Shown here in pieces: positions 15,807 to 23,829 of a stretch of 58,087 nucleotides of DNA. Position 1 is the first letter of the stretch. Each line of letters starts with the position of its first letter. The stretch spans positions 1 through 58,087 of the forward strand of contig JASFMY010000025.1 in NCBI GenBank assembly GCA_050117315.1, in the 5' to 3' direction. This DNA is from JANQIV01 sp050117315 (GTDB lineage: Bacteria > Bacteroidota > Ignavibacteria > Ignavibacteriales > Melioribacteraceae). The notes under the pieces are model-generated. The model searched no databases, was not told the origin of the DNA, and saw only the letters and a program-made list of their open reading frames with translations. The translations under genes were made by a program, and so were the position numbers.

Positions 15807-16076
15807 TTACCAACTTGATTTTTTTACACCCGGAATTTCACCGCGTAAAGCCATTTCTCTCAATACCAAACGCGAAATACCGAATTTCCTATAATAACCT
15901 CTAGGTCTACCTGTAACCATACATCTATTTCTTAATCTTACCGGAGATGCATTTTTAGGCAATTGCTGAAGACCTTCATAATCTCCTGCTTCTTTTAACT
16001 CTTTTCTTTTTTGAGCATATTTTTCAACTATTTTCTGTCTTTTGGCTTCACGAGCCGGCAAACATTTTCTTGCCAT
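15807..16076 (-). CDS. rpsN: 30S ribosomal protein S14 (zinc-free, long form)
   Basis: 89 residues, the long cysteine-poor paralogue: ARKCLPAREAKRQKIVEKYA, NASPVRLRNRCMVTGRPRGY and a C terminus IPGVKKSSW. Two isolated cysteines do not form the CxxC pair of the zinc version. Normal position between rplE and rpsH. Confidence 0.96.
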   Translation of the reverse strand: MARKCLPAREAKRQKIVEKYAQKRKELKEAGDYEGLQQLPKNASPVRLRNRCMVTGRPRGYYRKFGISRLVLREMALRGEIPGVKKSSW

Positions 16077-16083
16077 AATATTC

Positions 16084-16737
16084 CTAGTTTTTTATTTCTT
16101 TTTTTCTAAAGGGGAAACCAAATGCTGTTAAAAGTTCATAGGCTTCAGCATCTGTACCGGACGAAGTAACAAAAGTTATGTCCATCCCTTTTATTTTATT
16201 TACTTTATCAACATTTATTTCAGGGAATATGATCTGCTCCTTAATTCCCATTGTATAGTTGCCTCTTCCATCAAATGATTTATCGGATACTCCTCTAAAG
16301 TCACGCACCCTTGGAAGAGCAACGTTAATAAACCTATCTAAGAATTCATACATTCTTGAGCGTCTTAAAGTAACCTTTGCACCTATTTTCATGCCCTCAC
16401 GAAGCTTAAAGTTAGAAACAGATTTCTTGGCACTGATTACAGATGCTCTCATACCAGTTATAAGTTCCAGTTCTTTAACGGATTCTTCCAAAATTTTCGA
16501 ATCCTGGGTTGCATCTCCCACTCCCATATTTACAACAATTTTTTCAAGCTTAGGCACCTGCATAATATTTTTATAACTAAAGCGTTCTTTTAATTTAGGA
16601 ACAATTTCCGCCTTATATTTATCGTAAAGCCTATTTGGTATCTTCAAGTTTACTTCAGGTTCTGCAGCTTTATTTTTGCCTTTAGCTTGTTTACCTTGTT
16701 TTTTAGTATTTTCTTTTTCTTGAGTTTTCTTTGCCAT
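16084..16737 (-). CDS. rplE: 50S ribosomal protein L5 with lysine-rich N-terminal extension
   Basis: The L5 body (from about residue 35) has IPNRLYDKYKAEIVPKLKER, KIVVNMGVGDATQD, LRRSRMYEFLDRFINVALPR and MDITFVTSSGTDAEAYELL. L5 forms the central protuberance with 5S rRNA and contacts the P-site tRNA. The total of 217 residues is about 35 longer than the usual 180; the extra part is a Lys/Gln/Glu-rich N terminus. The ATG at 16737 and its spacing from rplX (23 bases) support the long start, though an internal start is not excluded. Confidence 0.95.
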   Translation of the reverse strand: MAKKTQEKENTKKQGKQAKGKNKAAEPEVNLKIPNRLYDKYKAEIVPKLKERFSYKNIMQVPKLEKIVVNMGVGDATQDSKILEESVKELELITGMRASVISAKKSVSNFKLREGMKIGAKVTLRRSRMYEFLDRFINVALPRVRDFRGVSDKSFDGRGNYTMGIKEQIIFPEINVDKVNKIKGMDITFVTSSGTDAEAYELLTAFGFPFRKKEIKN

Positions 16738-16760
16738 TTTTTTCAGAATCCCTTAAAAAT

Positions 16761-17087
16761 TTAGGATAACATTTCTCCGCTTACCTTGCTGTATCTTACT
16801 CTGCGTTTTTTTCCGGTTTTTTCATCTATTATAATTTTAGCTCCTACTCTCGTAGGTTCGTTAGTTTTTGGGTCTACCAGCATAACGTTCGATACATGTA
16901 TAGGTGCTTCTTTTTCAATAATACCACCCTGGGGGTTTTGCTGGTTAGGCTTTGTATGCCTTTTGCGAATATTAACGCCTTCAACAATTATTTTTTTATC
17001 TTTAGGAAAAACTTTTAAAACTTTTCCTGTTTTTCCGTTATTATTTCCGGCTATTACTATTACGGTATCGTCTTTTTGTATTTTCAT
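16761..17087 (-). CDS. rplX: 50S ribosomal protein L24
   Basis: 108 residues: N-terminal KOW motif (IQKDDTVIVIAGNNNGKTGK), then GVNIRKRHTKPNQQNPQGGI and DPKTNEPTRVG. L24 starts large-subunit assembly and lines the tunnel exit. It ends with a basic KTGKKRRVRYSK tail. Confidence 0.97.
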   Translation of the reverse strand: MKIQKDDTVIVIAGNNNGKTGKVLKVFPKDKKIIVEGVNIRKRHTKPNQQNPQGGIIEKEAPIHVSNVMLVDPKTNEPTRVGAKIIIDEKTGKKRRVRYSKVSGEMLS

Positions 17088-17095
17088 GATTATTC

Positions 17096-17464
17096 CTATA
17101 AAACTTCTGGTGCTAATGAAATAATTTTCATAAATCTTTTTTCTCTTAATTCTCTTGCAACAGGCCCGAAAATACGTGTTCCTCTTGGTTCATTGTTTGC
17201 ATCCAAAAGAACAGCAGCATTTTCATCAAATCTTATGTAAGAACCGTCACCCCTTCTTGTTTCTTTTCTGCAACGAACAACTACCGCTTTAGAGACCTCA
17301 CCTTTTTTTACGTTTCCGCCGGGAATAGCAGCTTTAACTGTTACTACAACTATGTCACCAACTCTTGCATATCTTCTGCCGCTTCCACCAAGAACTTTAA
17401 TGCACTTAACTTTCTTTGCTCCCGAATTATCTGCGACAACCAAACTTGTTTCTTGCTGTATCAT
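17096..17464 (-). CDS. rplN: 50S ribosomal protein L14
   Basis: 122 residues, the family length: MIQQETSLVVADNSGAKKVK, VVRCRKETRRGDGSYIRFDE and IFGPVARELREKRFMKIISL. L14 contacts S12 and 16S rRNA across the subunit interface. Confidence 0.97.
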   Translation of the reverse strand: MIQQETSLVVADNSGAKKVKCIKVLGGSGRRYARVGDIVVVTVKAAIPGGNVKKGEVSKAVVVRCRKETRRGDGSYIRFDENAAVLLDANNEPRGTRIFGPVARELREKRFMKIISLAPEVL

Positions 17465-17492
17465 TTCAAATGTCTCCTTGTGCGATCAACAA

Positions 17493-17750
17493 TTATTTAG
17501 CTTTTTCAACAACTTCAACCAAACGCCATTTCTTATTTTTGCTAAGGGGTCTTGTTTCCATAATTTTCACAGTATCGCCAATACCGCACTCATTCTGCTC
17601 ATCATGAGCCATTAATTTTGTAGTTTTCTTAAAATATTTACGGTAAATAGGATGCGCAACCTTTCTCTCTATAGCAACCAAAATACTCTTATCCATTTTA
17701 TTTTTAATTACTATGCCTTGCCTTGTCTTTCTTAAATTACGTTCTTCCAT
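17493..17750 (-). CDS. rpsQ: 30S ribosomal protein S17
   Basis: 85 residues: RKTRQGIVIKNKMDKSILVA, KYFKKTTKLMAHDEQNECGI, GDTVKIMETRPLSKNKKWRL. S17 is an OB-fold protein and a primary 16S binder. Sits between rpmC and rplN as usual. Confidence 0.96.
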   Translation of the reverse strand: MEERNLRKTRQGIVIKNKMDKSILVAIERKVAHPIYRKYFKKTTKLMAHDEQNECGIGDTVKIMETRPLSKNKKWRLVEVVEKAK

Positions 17751-17767
17751 AAAACGGCGTTTGCTCC

Positions 17768-17986
17768 TTATTTATTTTCCTTTTCTGACTTCTGTGCTTC
17801 TAATTCTCTTTCTCTAAGCACAGTTTTCATTTTGGCAATATCTTTTTTCGTAGTTTTTAATTTGGCTGTATTTGTTAAGTTTTTTAGTTCATGCTGAAAT
17901 CTTAAATCGACCAAATCATTCTCTTCTTGTTCAATTCTTTTTCCTATTTCATCTGAATTCATTTCGCGTATTTCGTACATCTTCAT
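17768..17986 (-). CDS. rpmC: 50S ribosomal protein L29
   Basis: 72 residues forming a helical hairpin: MYEIREMNSDEIGKRIEQEE, DLRFQHELKNLTNTAKLKTT and IAKMKTVLRERE. A short charged extension (AQKSEKENK) follows. The third codon is also ATG, so the start may be 17986 or 17980. L29 lies at the tunnel exit. Confidence 0.94.
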   Translation of the reverse strand: MKMYEIREMNSDEIGKRIEQEENDLVDLRFQHELKNLTNTAKLKTTKKDIAKMKTVLRERELEAQKSEKENK

Positions 17987-18003
17987 GCTATCACCTTTTC
18001 CTT

Positions 18004-18423
18004 TTAATTTTCGTAATCCGGACGAACAACAATCTTAGTTTTAATAGGCAATTTATGTGATGCCAACCTTAACGCTTCTGTAGCAATTTCCCTGCTTACA
18101 CCTGCTACTTCGAACATAACTCTACCCGGTTTAACAACAGCTACCCAAAATTCAGGAGCGCCTTTACCTTTACCCATTCTTGTTTCCAAGGGTTTTTTGG
18201 ATACAGGTTTATCGGGAAAAATTCTAATCCAAACTTTACCATCCCTTTTCATTGTACGGGTCATAGCAACACGGCAAGCTTCAATTTGTCTGCTAGTAAT
18301 CCATCCGTCAGACATTGCTTTTAATCCGAAATCACCGAAATCCACCCTGTGTCCTCTTTGAGCTTTACCTTTTCTTCTCCCTCTATGTGCTCTTCTGTAT
18401 TTAACCCTTTTTGGCATTAACAT
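18004..18423 (-). CDS. rplP: 50S ribosomal protein L16
   Basis: 139 residues: MPKRVKYRRAHRGRRKGKAQ, WITSRQIEACRVAMTRTMKR, FPDKPVSKKPLETRMGKGKG and GREIATEALRLASHKLPIKT-like C terminus. L16 shapes the A-site tRNA binding region. An MLM start gives two possible ATGs (18423 or 18417). Confidence 0.97.
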   Translation of the reverse strand: MLMPKRVKYRRAHRGRRKGKAQRGHRVDFGDFGLKAMSDGWITSRQIEACRVAMTRTMKRDGKVWIRIFPDKPVSKKPLETRMGKGKGAPEFWVAVVKPGRVMFEVAGVSREIATEALRLASHKLPIKTKIVVRPDYEN

Positions 18424-18445
18424 GAGAAAAACTCCTTAAAATTTA

Positions 18446-19087
18446 TTAGTCAGAGACTCTTTTACCTAAAATTTCACCACGGCATATCCAAACTTTAACA
18501 CCGATAGCACCGTAAATTGTTTGAGCTGTTGCTGTAGCATAATCAATATCAGCTCTTAATGTATGAAGAGGTATTCTTCCTTCTTTATACTGTTCGGTAC
18601 GCGCCATTTCTGCTCCGCCCAAACGGCCAGAGCACATAACCCTTATACCTTCGGCTCCCATTCTCATAGAAGATGTAATTGCCGATTTCATAGCTCTTCT
18701 GAAAGAGATTCTTCCAGATAATTGGTTTGCTATATTTTCAGCTACCAAATTAGCATCAAGTTCAGGTCTTTTTATTTCCGTAATCTGTACTTTGACTTCT
18801 TTGCTTGTTACTTTTTTCAATTCTTCTTCAAGCTGGGCAATTTCTTTTCCGCTCTTTCCAATTACAACACCAGGTCTTGATGTATGAATGGTAATAATTA
18901 TATTCTTGGATGTTCTGTCTATAATAATTCTTGCAATACCGGCTTTCTTTAACCTGTTCCTAATATAAAGCCTAAGTTTTTTGTCTTCGCTAAGTTTACC
19001 GGAATAGCTTTTACCTTCGTACCAGTTGGATTCCCATCCGCGAATGATTCCTACTCTAAGACCTATTGGATTTGTCTTTTGACCCAA
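18446..19087 (-). CDS. rpsC: 30S ribosomal protein S3
   Basis: 213 residues: N-terminal GQKTNPIGLRVGIIRGWESN, a KH type II domain with the GxxG loop (RPGVVIGKSGKEIAQLEEEL), and the C-terminal SGRLGGAEMARTEQYKEGRI. S3 forms part of the mRNA entry helicase. Partners rplP in the same transcript. Confidence 0.97.
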   Translation of the reverse strand: MGQKTNPIGLRVGIIRGWESNWYEGKSYSGKLSEDKKLRLYIRNRLKKAGIARIIIDRTSKNIIITIHTSRPGVVIGKSGKEIAQLEEELKKVTSKEVKVQITEIKRPELDANLVAENIANQLSGRISFRRAMKSAITSSMRMGAEGIRVMCSGRLGGAEMARTEQYKEGRIPLHTLRADIDYATATAQTIYGAIGVKVWICRGEILGKRVSD

Positions 19088-19096
19088 AAATTCCTC

Positions 19097-19444
19097 CTAA
19101 TTATCTTTTGTAGCGACTATAATTGTTAAATGATTAGATCTTTTTCTTATTCTATAAGCTCTTCCCATCGGAGCCGGCGAAATTCTTTTTAACGTTGGAC
19201 CCTGATCTACAAAGGCTTCTTTAACAAACAAATCAGACGGTTCCATTTTTGTTTCTTCATCTTTATTAAAGAGATTAGAAACTGCTGATCTTAAAACTTT
19301 TTCAGCATCTTTTGAAGCATGCTTCGGATTAAAGTGCAGTATCTCCAACGCTTTATCAACTGATTCGCCTCTGATTAGGTCAACAACCAATCTCATTTTC
19401 CTTGGTGATGTACCTATGTATTTATGTCTTGCTACAGCTTCCAT
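19097..19444 (-). CDS. rplV: 50S ribosomal protein L22
   Basis: 115 residues: HKYIGTSPRKMRLVVDLIRG, KHASKDAEKVLRSAVSNLFN and the extended loop-plus-strand PAPMGRAYRIRKRSNHLTII. The beta hairpin of L22 lines the exit-tunnel constriction. Confidence 0.97.
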   Translation of the reverse strand: MEAVARHKYIGTSPRKMRLVVDLIRGESVDKALEILHFNPKHASKDAEKVLRSAVSNLFNKDEETKMEPSDLFVKEAFVDQGPTLKRISPAPMGRAYRIRKRSNHLTIIVATKDN

Positions 19445-19466
19445 TTAACATTATCCTCAAAACTTT

Positions 19467-19754
19467 TTACTTTGCTCTTGATGCTTTTTCTGCTTTTGTT
19501 CCCGGATGACCTCTAAAAATTCTTGTCGGAGAAAATTCCCCCAATTTATGACCAACCATATTTTCGGAAATATAAACGGGAATCATTTTATTTCCGTTAT
19601 GAACTGCAATAGTATGTCCAACAAAATCAGGGGAAATGGTGCTCGCCCTTGACCAGGTCTTAATAATTTTCTTCTGACCCGAGTCGTTAAGTTGTTGAAT
19701 CTTCTTTTGCAACTTCAAATCAATGTAAGGTCCTTTTTTAATTGATCTTGGCAT
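19467..19754 (-). CDS. rpsS: 30S ribosomal protein S19
   Basis: 95 residues: PRSIKKGPYIDLKLQKKIQQ, KKIIKTWSRASTISPDFVGH, and VGHKLGEFSPTRIFRGHPGT. S19 forms the 30S head complex with S13. Confidence 0.97.
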   Translation of the reverse strand: MPRSIKKGPYIDLKLQKKIQQLNDSGQKKIIKTWSRASTISPDFVGHTIAVHNGNKMIPVYISENMVGHKLGEFSPTRIFRGHPGTKAEKASRAK

Positions 19755-19763
19755 ACTTATACT

Positions 19764-20591
19764 CTAAGCTTTTCTTCTTTTAACAATATATTTATTTGAT
19801 TGATTTTTTTTCTTCCTAGTTTTCAGACCTTTGGCTTTTTGTCCCCATGGCGAAACAGGGTGACCACCTCCCGATGACCTTCCTTCACCACCACCCATCG
19901 GGTGATCTACAGGGTTCATCACAACGCCTCTTACGTTAGGCCTTTTACCCAACCATCTACTTCTTCCGGCTTTACCGAGTGATATATTTTCATGATCTGT
20001 ATTTCCAACTGTTCCGTAGGTAGCCATACATTCCAGGCTTACCATTCGTACTTCACCCGAAGGAAATTTCAACTGTGCATATTTACCTTCTTTAGCCATC
20101 AACTGGATTGCCATACCGGCTGATCTTCCAATTTGCCCGCCTTTACCCGGTTTCAATTCAACGTTGTGTATAAAACTACCCAAAGGCATATCTTTTAATT
20201 TAAGAGCATTGCCGGTTTTAATTTCTGCTTTATCACCGGACATTACCGTATCGCCAACCGATAATCCCAAGGGGGCTAAAATATATCTCTTATCTCCGTC
20301 GGCATAATGCAGCAACGCAATTCTTGATGATCTGTTCGGGTCATATTCAATTGAAAAAACTTTTGCAGGAACACCGTTTTTATCTCTTTTAAAGTCAATA
20401 ATTCTATATTTGCGTTTATGACCGCCGCCTCTATGGCGCGAAGTCATTCTGCCTAAATTATTTCTTCCACCCGATTTACTGAGAGATACAGTCAACGACT
20501 TTTCAGGTTCGTTTTTTGTGACCTCTTCAAAAGTAGAGACCGACATAAATCTTGTTCCGGGTGTATTTGGTTTAAATTTTCTTATCGCCAT
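19764..20591 (-). CDS. rplB: 50S ribosomal protein L2
   Basis: 275 residues: NNLGRMTSRHRGGGHKRKYR in the N-terminal domain, SSRIALLHYADGDKRYILAP in the OB fold, and the near-universal C-terminal NPVDHPMGGGEGRSSGGGHP with the conserved His, followed by GLKTRKKKNQSNKYIVKRRK. L2 is needed for subunit association and peptidyl transfer. Confidence 0.98.
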   Translation of the reverse strand: MAIRKFKPNTPGTRFMSVSTFEEVTKNEPEKSLTVSLSKSGGRNNLGRMTSRHRGGGHKRKYRIIDFKRDKNGVPAKVFSIEYDPNRSSRIALLHYADGDKRYILAPLGLSVGDTVMSGDKAEIKTGNALKLKDMPLGSFIHNVELKPGKGGQIGRSAGMAIQLMAKEGKYAQLKFPSGEVRMVSLECMATYGTVGNTDHENISLGKAGRSRWLGKRPNVRGVVMNPVDHPMGGGEGRSSGGGHPVSPWGQKAKGLKTRKKKNQSNKYIVKRRKA

Positions 20592-20613
20592 AATTTAGCT
20601 CCGGTTTCTAACC

Positions 20614-20907
20614 TTAAACTTCTCCGTAAATATCTATTGTTTGATCGTCTTTCAACGTAACTATTGCTTTCTTGAATTTAGGTGTTTTACCTGTAAATCT
20701 GCCTCTTCTTGTAAACTGAGTTTTTGTTTTGCCTTTGTATTTTATAGTGTTCACAGAAACAACATTAACGTCAAATTTGCTTTCGATGGCTTTTGCAATT
20801 TCTATTTTGTTTGCATTAACGTCTACTATGAAACCGTATTTTTTTTGGCTTTCGGTTAACCCAGTCATCTTTTCTGTTATCAATGGTCTAATTAATACTT
20901 TATGCAT
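20614..20907 (-). CDS. rplW: 50S ribosomal protein L23
   Basis: 97 residues: VLIRPLITEKMTGLTESQKK, NKIEIAKAIESKFDVNVVSV and RRGRFTGKTPKFKKAIVTLK. L23 is the docking point for trigger factor and SRP at the tunnel exit. Confidence 0.96.
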   Translation of the reverse strand: MHKVLIRPLITEKMTGLTESQKKYGFIVDVNANKIEIAKAIESKFDVNVVSVNTIKYKGKTKTQFTRRGRFTGKTPKFKKAIVTLKDDQTIDIYGEV

Positions 20908-20923
20908 CGTCTACCAATAACTT

Positions 20924-21547
20924 TTAGTTTAATATACTTTGTAATTTTTCTACTGCACCTTTTTGAAGCAATAAAACTTGATTATTTAACAAATCATAGG
21001 TTGATGCTTTCGCCGCTTCCAAAACATTTACTTTAGCAATGTTTCTTCCCGATTTGTAAACATTCTCGCTTGAATCCGTTGTAAGCAGCAAAGTCTTTTT
21101 ACCGTTTATCTTTAACGCGTCCAGAATATTCACGAAATCTTTTGTTTTGGGTTGATCGAAATTGAAATCTTCAACAACAACAATTTGATCTGATTTTGCT
21201 TTATATGATAAAGCAGATTTTCTCGCCAGTATTGTAACTTTTTTATTCAGCTTCTGCCTGTAATTTCTCGGTCGCGGTCCAAATATCGTTCCACCGCCAA
21301 CCCACAGGGGCGATCTTGTTGTACCGGCTCTTGCAGTGCCCCGGCCTTTTTGTCTCCATGGTTTTTTACCGCCGCCTCTAACTTCTGCTCTTTCTTTAGC
21401 CTTGTGCGTACCTTGTCTTTGGTTAGCCAAATACGTCTTAACCGACAAATAAATCACATGGTCGTTTGGTTCAATCTCAAAAGTTTCTTTATTAAGTTCG
21501 ATCTCTTCTGATTTTGTACCGTCTATTTTATAAACATCCAGCTTCAT
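20924..21547 (-). CDS. rplD: 50S ribosomal protein L4
   Basis: About 207 residues starting MKLDVYKIDGTKSEEIELNK. Key parts are the tunnel-lining loop (RAEVRGGGKKPWRQKGRGTA, TRSPLWVGGGTIFGPRPRNY) and a C-terminal globular part (LLTTDSSENVYKSGRNIAKV). A longer frame to 21574 would overlap rplC; the ATG at 21547 has a GGATAG motif upstream and fits the family start. In E. coli L4 represses the S10 operon; no equivalent leader was identified here. Confidence 0.96.
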   Translation of the reverse strand: MKLDVYKIDGTKSEEIELNKETFEIEPNDHVIYLSVKTYLANQRQGTHKAKERAEVRGGGKKPWRQKGRGTARAGTTRSPLWVGGGTIFGPRPRNYRQKLNKKVTILARKSALSYKAKSDQIVVVEDFNFDQPKTKDFVNILDALKINGKKTLLLTTDSSENVYKSGRNIAKVNVLEAAKASTYDLLNNQVLLLQKGAVEKLQSILN

Positions 21548-21557
21548 AACTATCCAA

Positions 21558-22178
21558 CTACTTGTTAATTTCAATTATTGAATTTATTGATCCGGGAACA
21601 GCCCCTTTTACTAAAACAATATTCTTTTCTGGAATTACTTTTACTACTTTCAAATTTTTAACAGTAACAGCTACGCCACCTGTTCTTCCGGCCATTCTAA
21701 TACCTTTAAAGACTCTAGAAGGGTAAGAACTTTGTCCGATAGAACCGGGAGCTCTTTCTCTATTGTGCTGACCGTGTGACCTGCCTCCTACACCGCCAAA
21801 ACCGTGTCTTTTTACAACCCCCTGGAATCCTTTACCTTTACTGGTTCCCGTTATGCTAATATTATCATTCACTTCGAATAATGAGGCATCAAATTTATCG
21901 CCGACCTTATATTCATTGACATCAAAATTTCTAAATTCTTTCAACTTCTTTGAAGGCTTTAGTTTATTTTTGTCATAAAAACCTTTTAAAGGTTTGTTAG
22001 TGTGTTTATCTTTCCTTTCGCCGTAACCAAGCACCAAAGCTTCATAACCATCCCTATCCTTGGTTTTTATATTAACAATCTGACAGGGACCTGCTTCAAT
22101 AGCTGTTACAGGAACATTTGTACCATCTTCAGTGAATACGCTAGTCATTCCAAGTTTTTTGCCGATCAATCCAGCCAT
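21558..22178 (-). CDS. rplC: 50S ribosomal protein L3
   Basis: 206 residues: AGLIGKKLGMTSVFTEDGTN at the start, SITGTSKGKGFQGVVKRHGF and GGRSHGQHNRERAPGSIGQS in the rRNA-reaching loop, and GRTGGVAVTVKNLKVVKVIP near the end. Early assembly protein near the peptidyl-transferase centre. Confidence 0.97.
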   Translation of the reverse strand: MAGLIGKKLGMTSVFTEDGTNVPVTAIEAGPCQIVNIKTKDRDGYEALVLGYGERKDKHTNKPLKGFYDKNKLKPSKKLKEFRNFDVNEYKVGDKFDASLFEVNDNISITGTSKGKGFQGVVKRHGFGGVGGRSHGQHNRERAPGSIGQSSYPSRVFKGIRMAGRTGGVAVTVKNLKVVKVIPEKNIVLVKGAVPGSINSIIEINK

Positions 22179-22188
22179 TTTTCAATCC

Positions 22189-22497
22189 TTATAACTTAAT
22201 CTCTATATCAACACCCGCCGGGATTTCAAGCTTGCTGAGCGAATCGACGGTTTTGTTGTTAGAATTATGAATATCAATAATTCTTTTGTGAGCTCTAATT
22301 TCAAACTGCTCTCTTGATTTTTTGTCAACATGCGGAGAGCGCAATACCGTAAATACTGAACGTTTTGTCGGCAACGGAATTGGACCTGATACTACTGCAC
22401 CTGTGCTTTTAACTGTCTTGATAATCTTTTCGGTTGATTTATCAATCAGGATATGATCATATGATTTCAACTTAATTCTTATTTTCTGACCAGGCAA
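22189..22497 (-). CDS. rpsJ: 30S ribosomal protein S10 / NusE
   Basis: 102 residues: GQKIRIKLKSYDHILIDKST, GAVVSGPIPLPTKRSVFTVL and SPHVDKKSREQFEIRAHKR. S10 acts in the 30S head and as NusE in antitermination. The start is TTG at 22497 with AAGGAG about eight bases upstream. First gene of the S10 operon, after a hairpin that separates it from tuf. Confidence 0.96.
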   Translation of the reverse strand: MPGQKIRIKLKSYDHILIDKSTEKIIKTVKSTGAVVSGPIPLPTKRSVFTVLRSPHVDKKSREQFEIRAHKRIIDIHNSNNKTVDSLSKLEIPAGVDIEIKL

Positions 22498-22523
22498 CTT
22501 TAACTCTCCTTATTTTAGACAAA

Positions 22524-22550
22524 AAAGGTTGAACTGTTTGCCCAACCTTT
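22524..22550 (-). terminator. Hairpin terminator/attenuator between tuf and rpsJ
   Basis: On the minus strand AAAGGTTG and CAACCTTT form an 8-bp stem with an 11-base loop, followed by TTTT. It marks the end of the str operon or attenuates read-through into the S10 operon. The moderate stem suggests partial termination. Confidence 0.7.
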
Positions 22551-22567
22551 GATAATTCTATATTATT

Positions 22568-23776
22568 TTATTCAATAATTTTAGTTACTAAACCAGCGCC
22601 AACTGTTCTACCGCCTTCACGGATAGCGAACCTTAACCCTTCTTCCATAGCGATTTCAGAAATCAATTCAATCGTCATATTGATTTTATCGCCGGGCATA
22701 ACCATTTCAGTACCTTCAGGCAACTGTGCAACACCTGTTACGTCGGTTGTTCTGAAATAGAACTGCGGACGGTAACCGTTGAAGAACGGGGTGTGACGAC
22801 CACCTTCATCTTTACCCAAGATATATGCTTCGCATTCGAATTTTTTGTGAGGTGTAATTGTACCTGGTTTTGCAAGCACCATTCCTCTTTGGATTTCTTT
22901 TTTATCAACCCCTCTCATTAAAAGACCAGCATTATCACCGGCAACTGCTGAATCCAATAATTTTCTGAACATTTCGATACCGGTACAAACTGTTTTCTTG
23001 TGCTGACCCAAACCAATCAATTCAATTTCTTCGTTTAATTTGATTTCGCCTCTTTCTACTCTACCTGTAGCAACAGTACCTCTACCGGTAATTGAGAAAA
23101 CGTCTTCAACAGGCATCAAGAAAGGTTTATCAACATCTCTTTCCGGTAACGGAACATAATCATCAACTGCGTTCATAAGTTCCCAGATACAATTCAATCT
23201 TTCGTCGTCAGCAGGAGCATCACCACTTGAAGCAGCATCCAATGCATGTAAAGCCGAACCTTTTATAATCGGAATATCATCACCAGGGAATTCATATTCG
23301 GTTAACAGTTCTCTTAATTCCATTTCAACCAATTCCAACAACTCATCGTCGTCAACCAAATCAACTTTGTTCATAAACACGACAATTCTCGGAACACCAA
23401 CCTGACGGGCAAGGAGAATGTGTTCTCTTGTTTGAGGCATCGGGCCGTCAGTAGCAGCAACAACCAAGATTGCACCGTCCATTTGAGCAGCACCAGTAAT
23501 CATGTTTTTAACATAGTCGGCGTGACCCGGACAATCAACGTGAGCATAGTGTCTTGAATCTGTTTGATATTCAACGTGAGCAGTTGCTATTGTAATACCA
23601 CGCTCTCTTTCTTCGGGAGCGTTATCAATACTGTCAAATGTTCTAACTTCCGATAAACCTTTTTTTGCAAGAGCCATGGTGATAGCAGCTGTAAGAGTAG
23701 TCTTTCCATGATCCACGTGTCCGATTGTACCAACATTAACGTGGGGCTTACTCCTATCAAATTTTTCTTTTGCCAT
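22568..23776 (-). CDS. tuf: Translation elongation factor EF-Tu
   Basis: 402 residues: G1 GHVDHGKTTL, switch region RGITIATAHVEY, G3 DCPGHADYVKNM, G4 NKVD, and domain 2/3 regions GRGTVATGRVERGEIK and FRTTDVTGVAQL. EF-Tu brings aminoacyl-tRNA to the ribosome. It is the only tuf in the window; the second classic tuf site behind tRNA-Thr is empty. ATG at 23776 with AAGGAG nearby. Confidence 0.98.
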   Translation of the reverse strand: MAKEKFDRSKPHVNVGTIGHVDHGKTTLTAAITMALAKKGLSEVRTFDSIDNAPEERERGITIATAHVEYQTDSRHYAHVDCPGHADYVKNMITGAAQMDGAILVVAATDGPMPQTREHILLARQVGVPRIVVFMNKVDLVDDDELLELVEMELRELLTEYEFPGDDIPIIKGSALHALDAASSGDAPADDERLNCIWELMNAVDDYVPLPERDVDKPFLMPVEDVFSITGRGTVATGRVERGEIKLNEEIELIGLGQHKKTVCTGIEMFRKLLDSAVAGDNAGLLMRGVDKKEIQRGMVLAKPGTITPHKKFECEAYILGKDEGGRHTPFFNGYRPQFYFRTTDVTGVAQLPEGTEMVMPGDKINMTIELISEIAMEEGLRFAIREGGRTVGAGLVTKIIE

Positions 23777-23829
23777 CGAAATCTCCTTGTTATTATTTTT
23801 TACTTATTTAAAATTCTCTAATTACTTTA

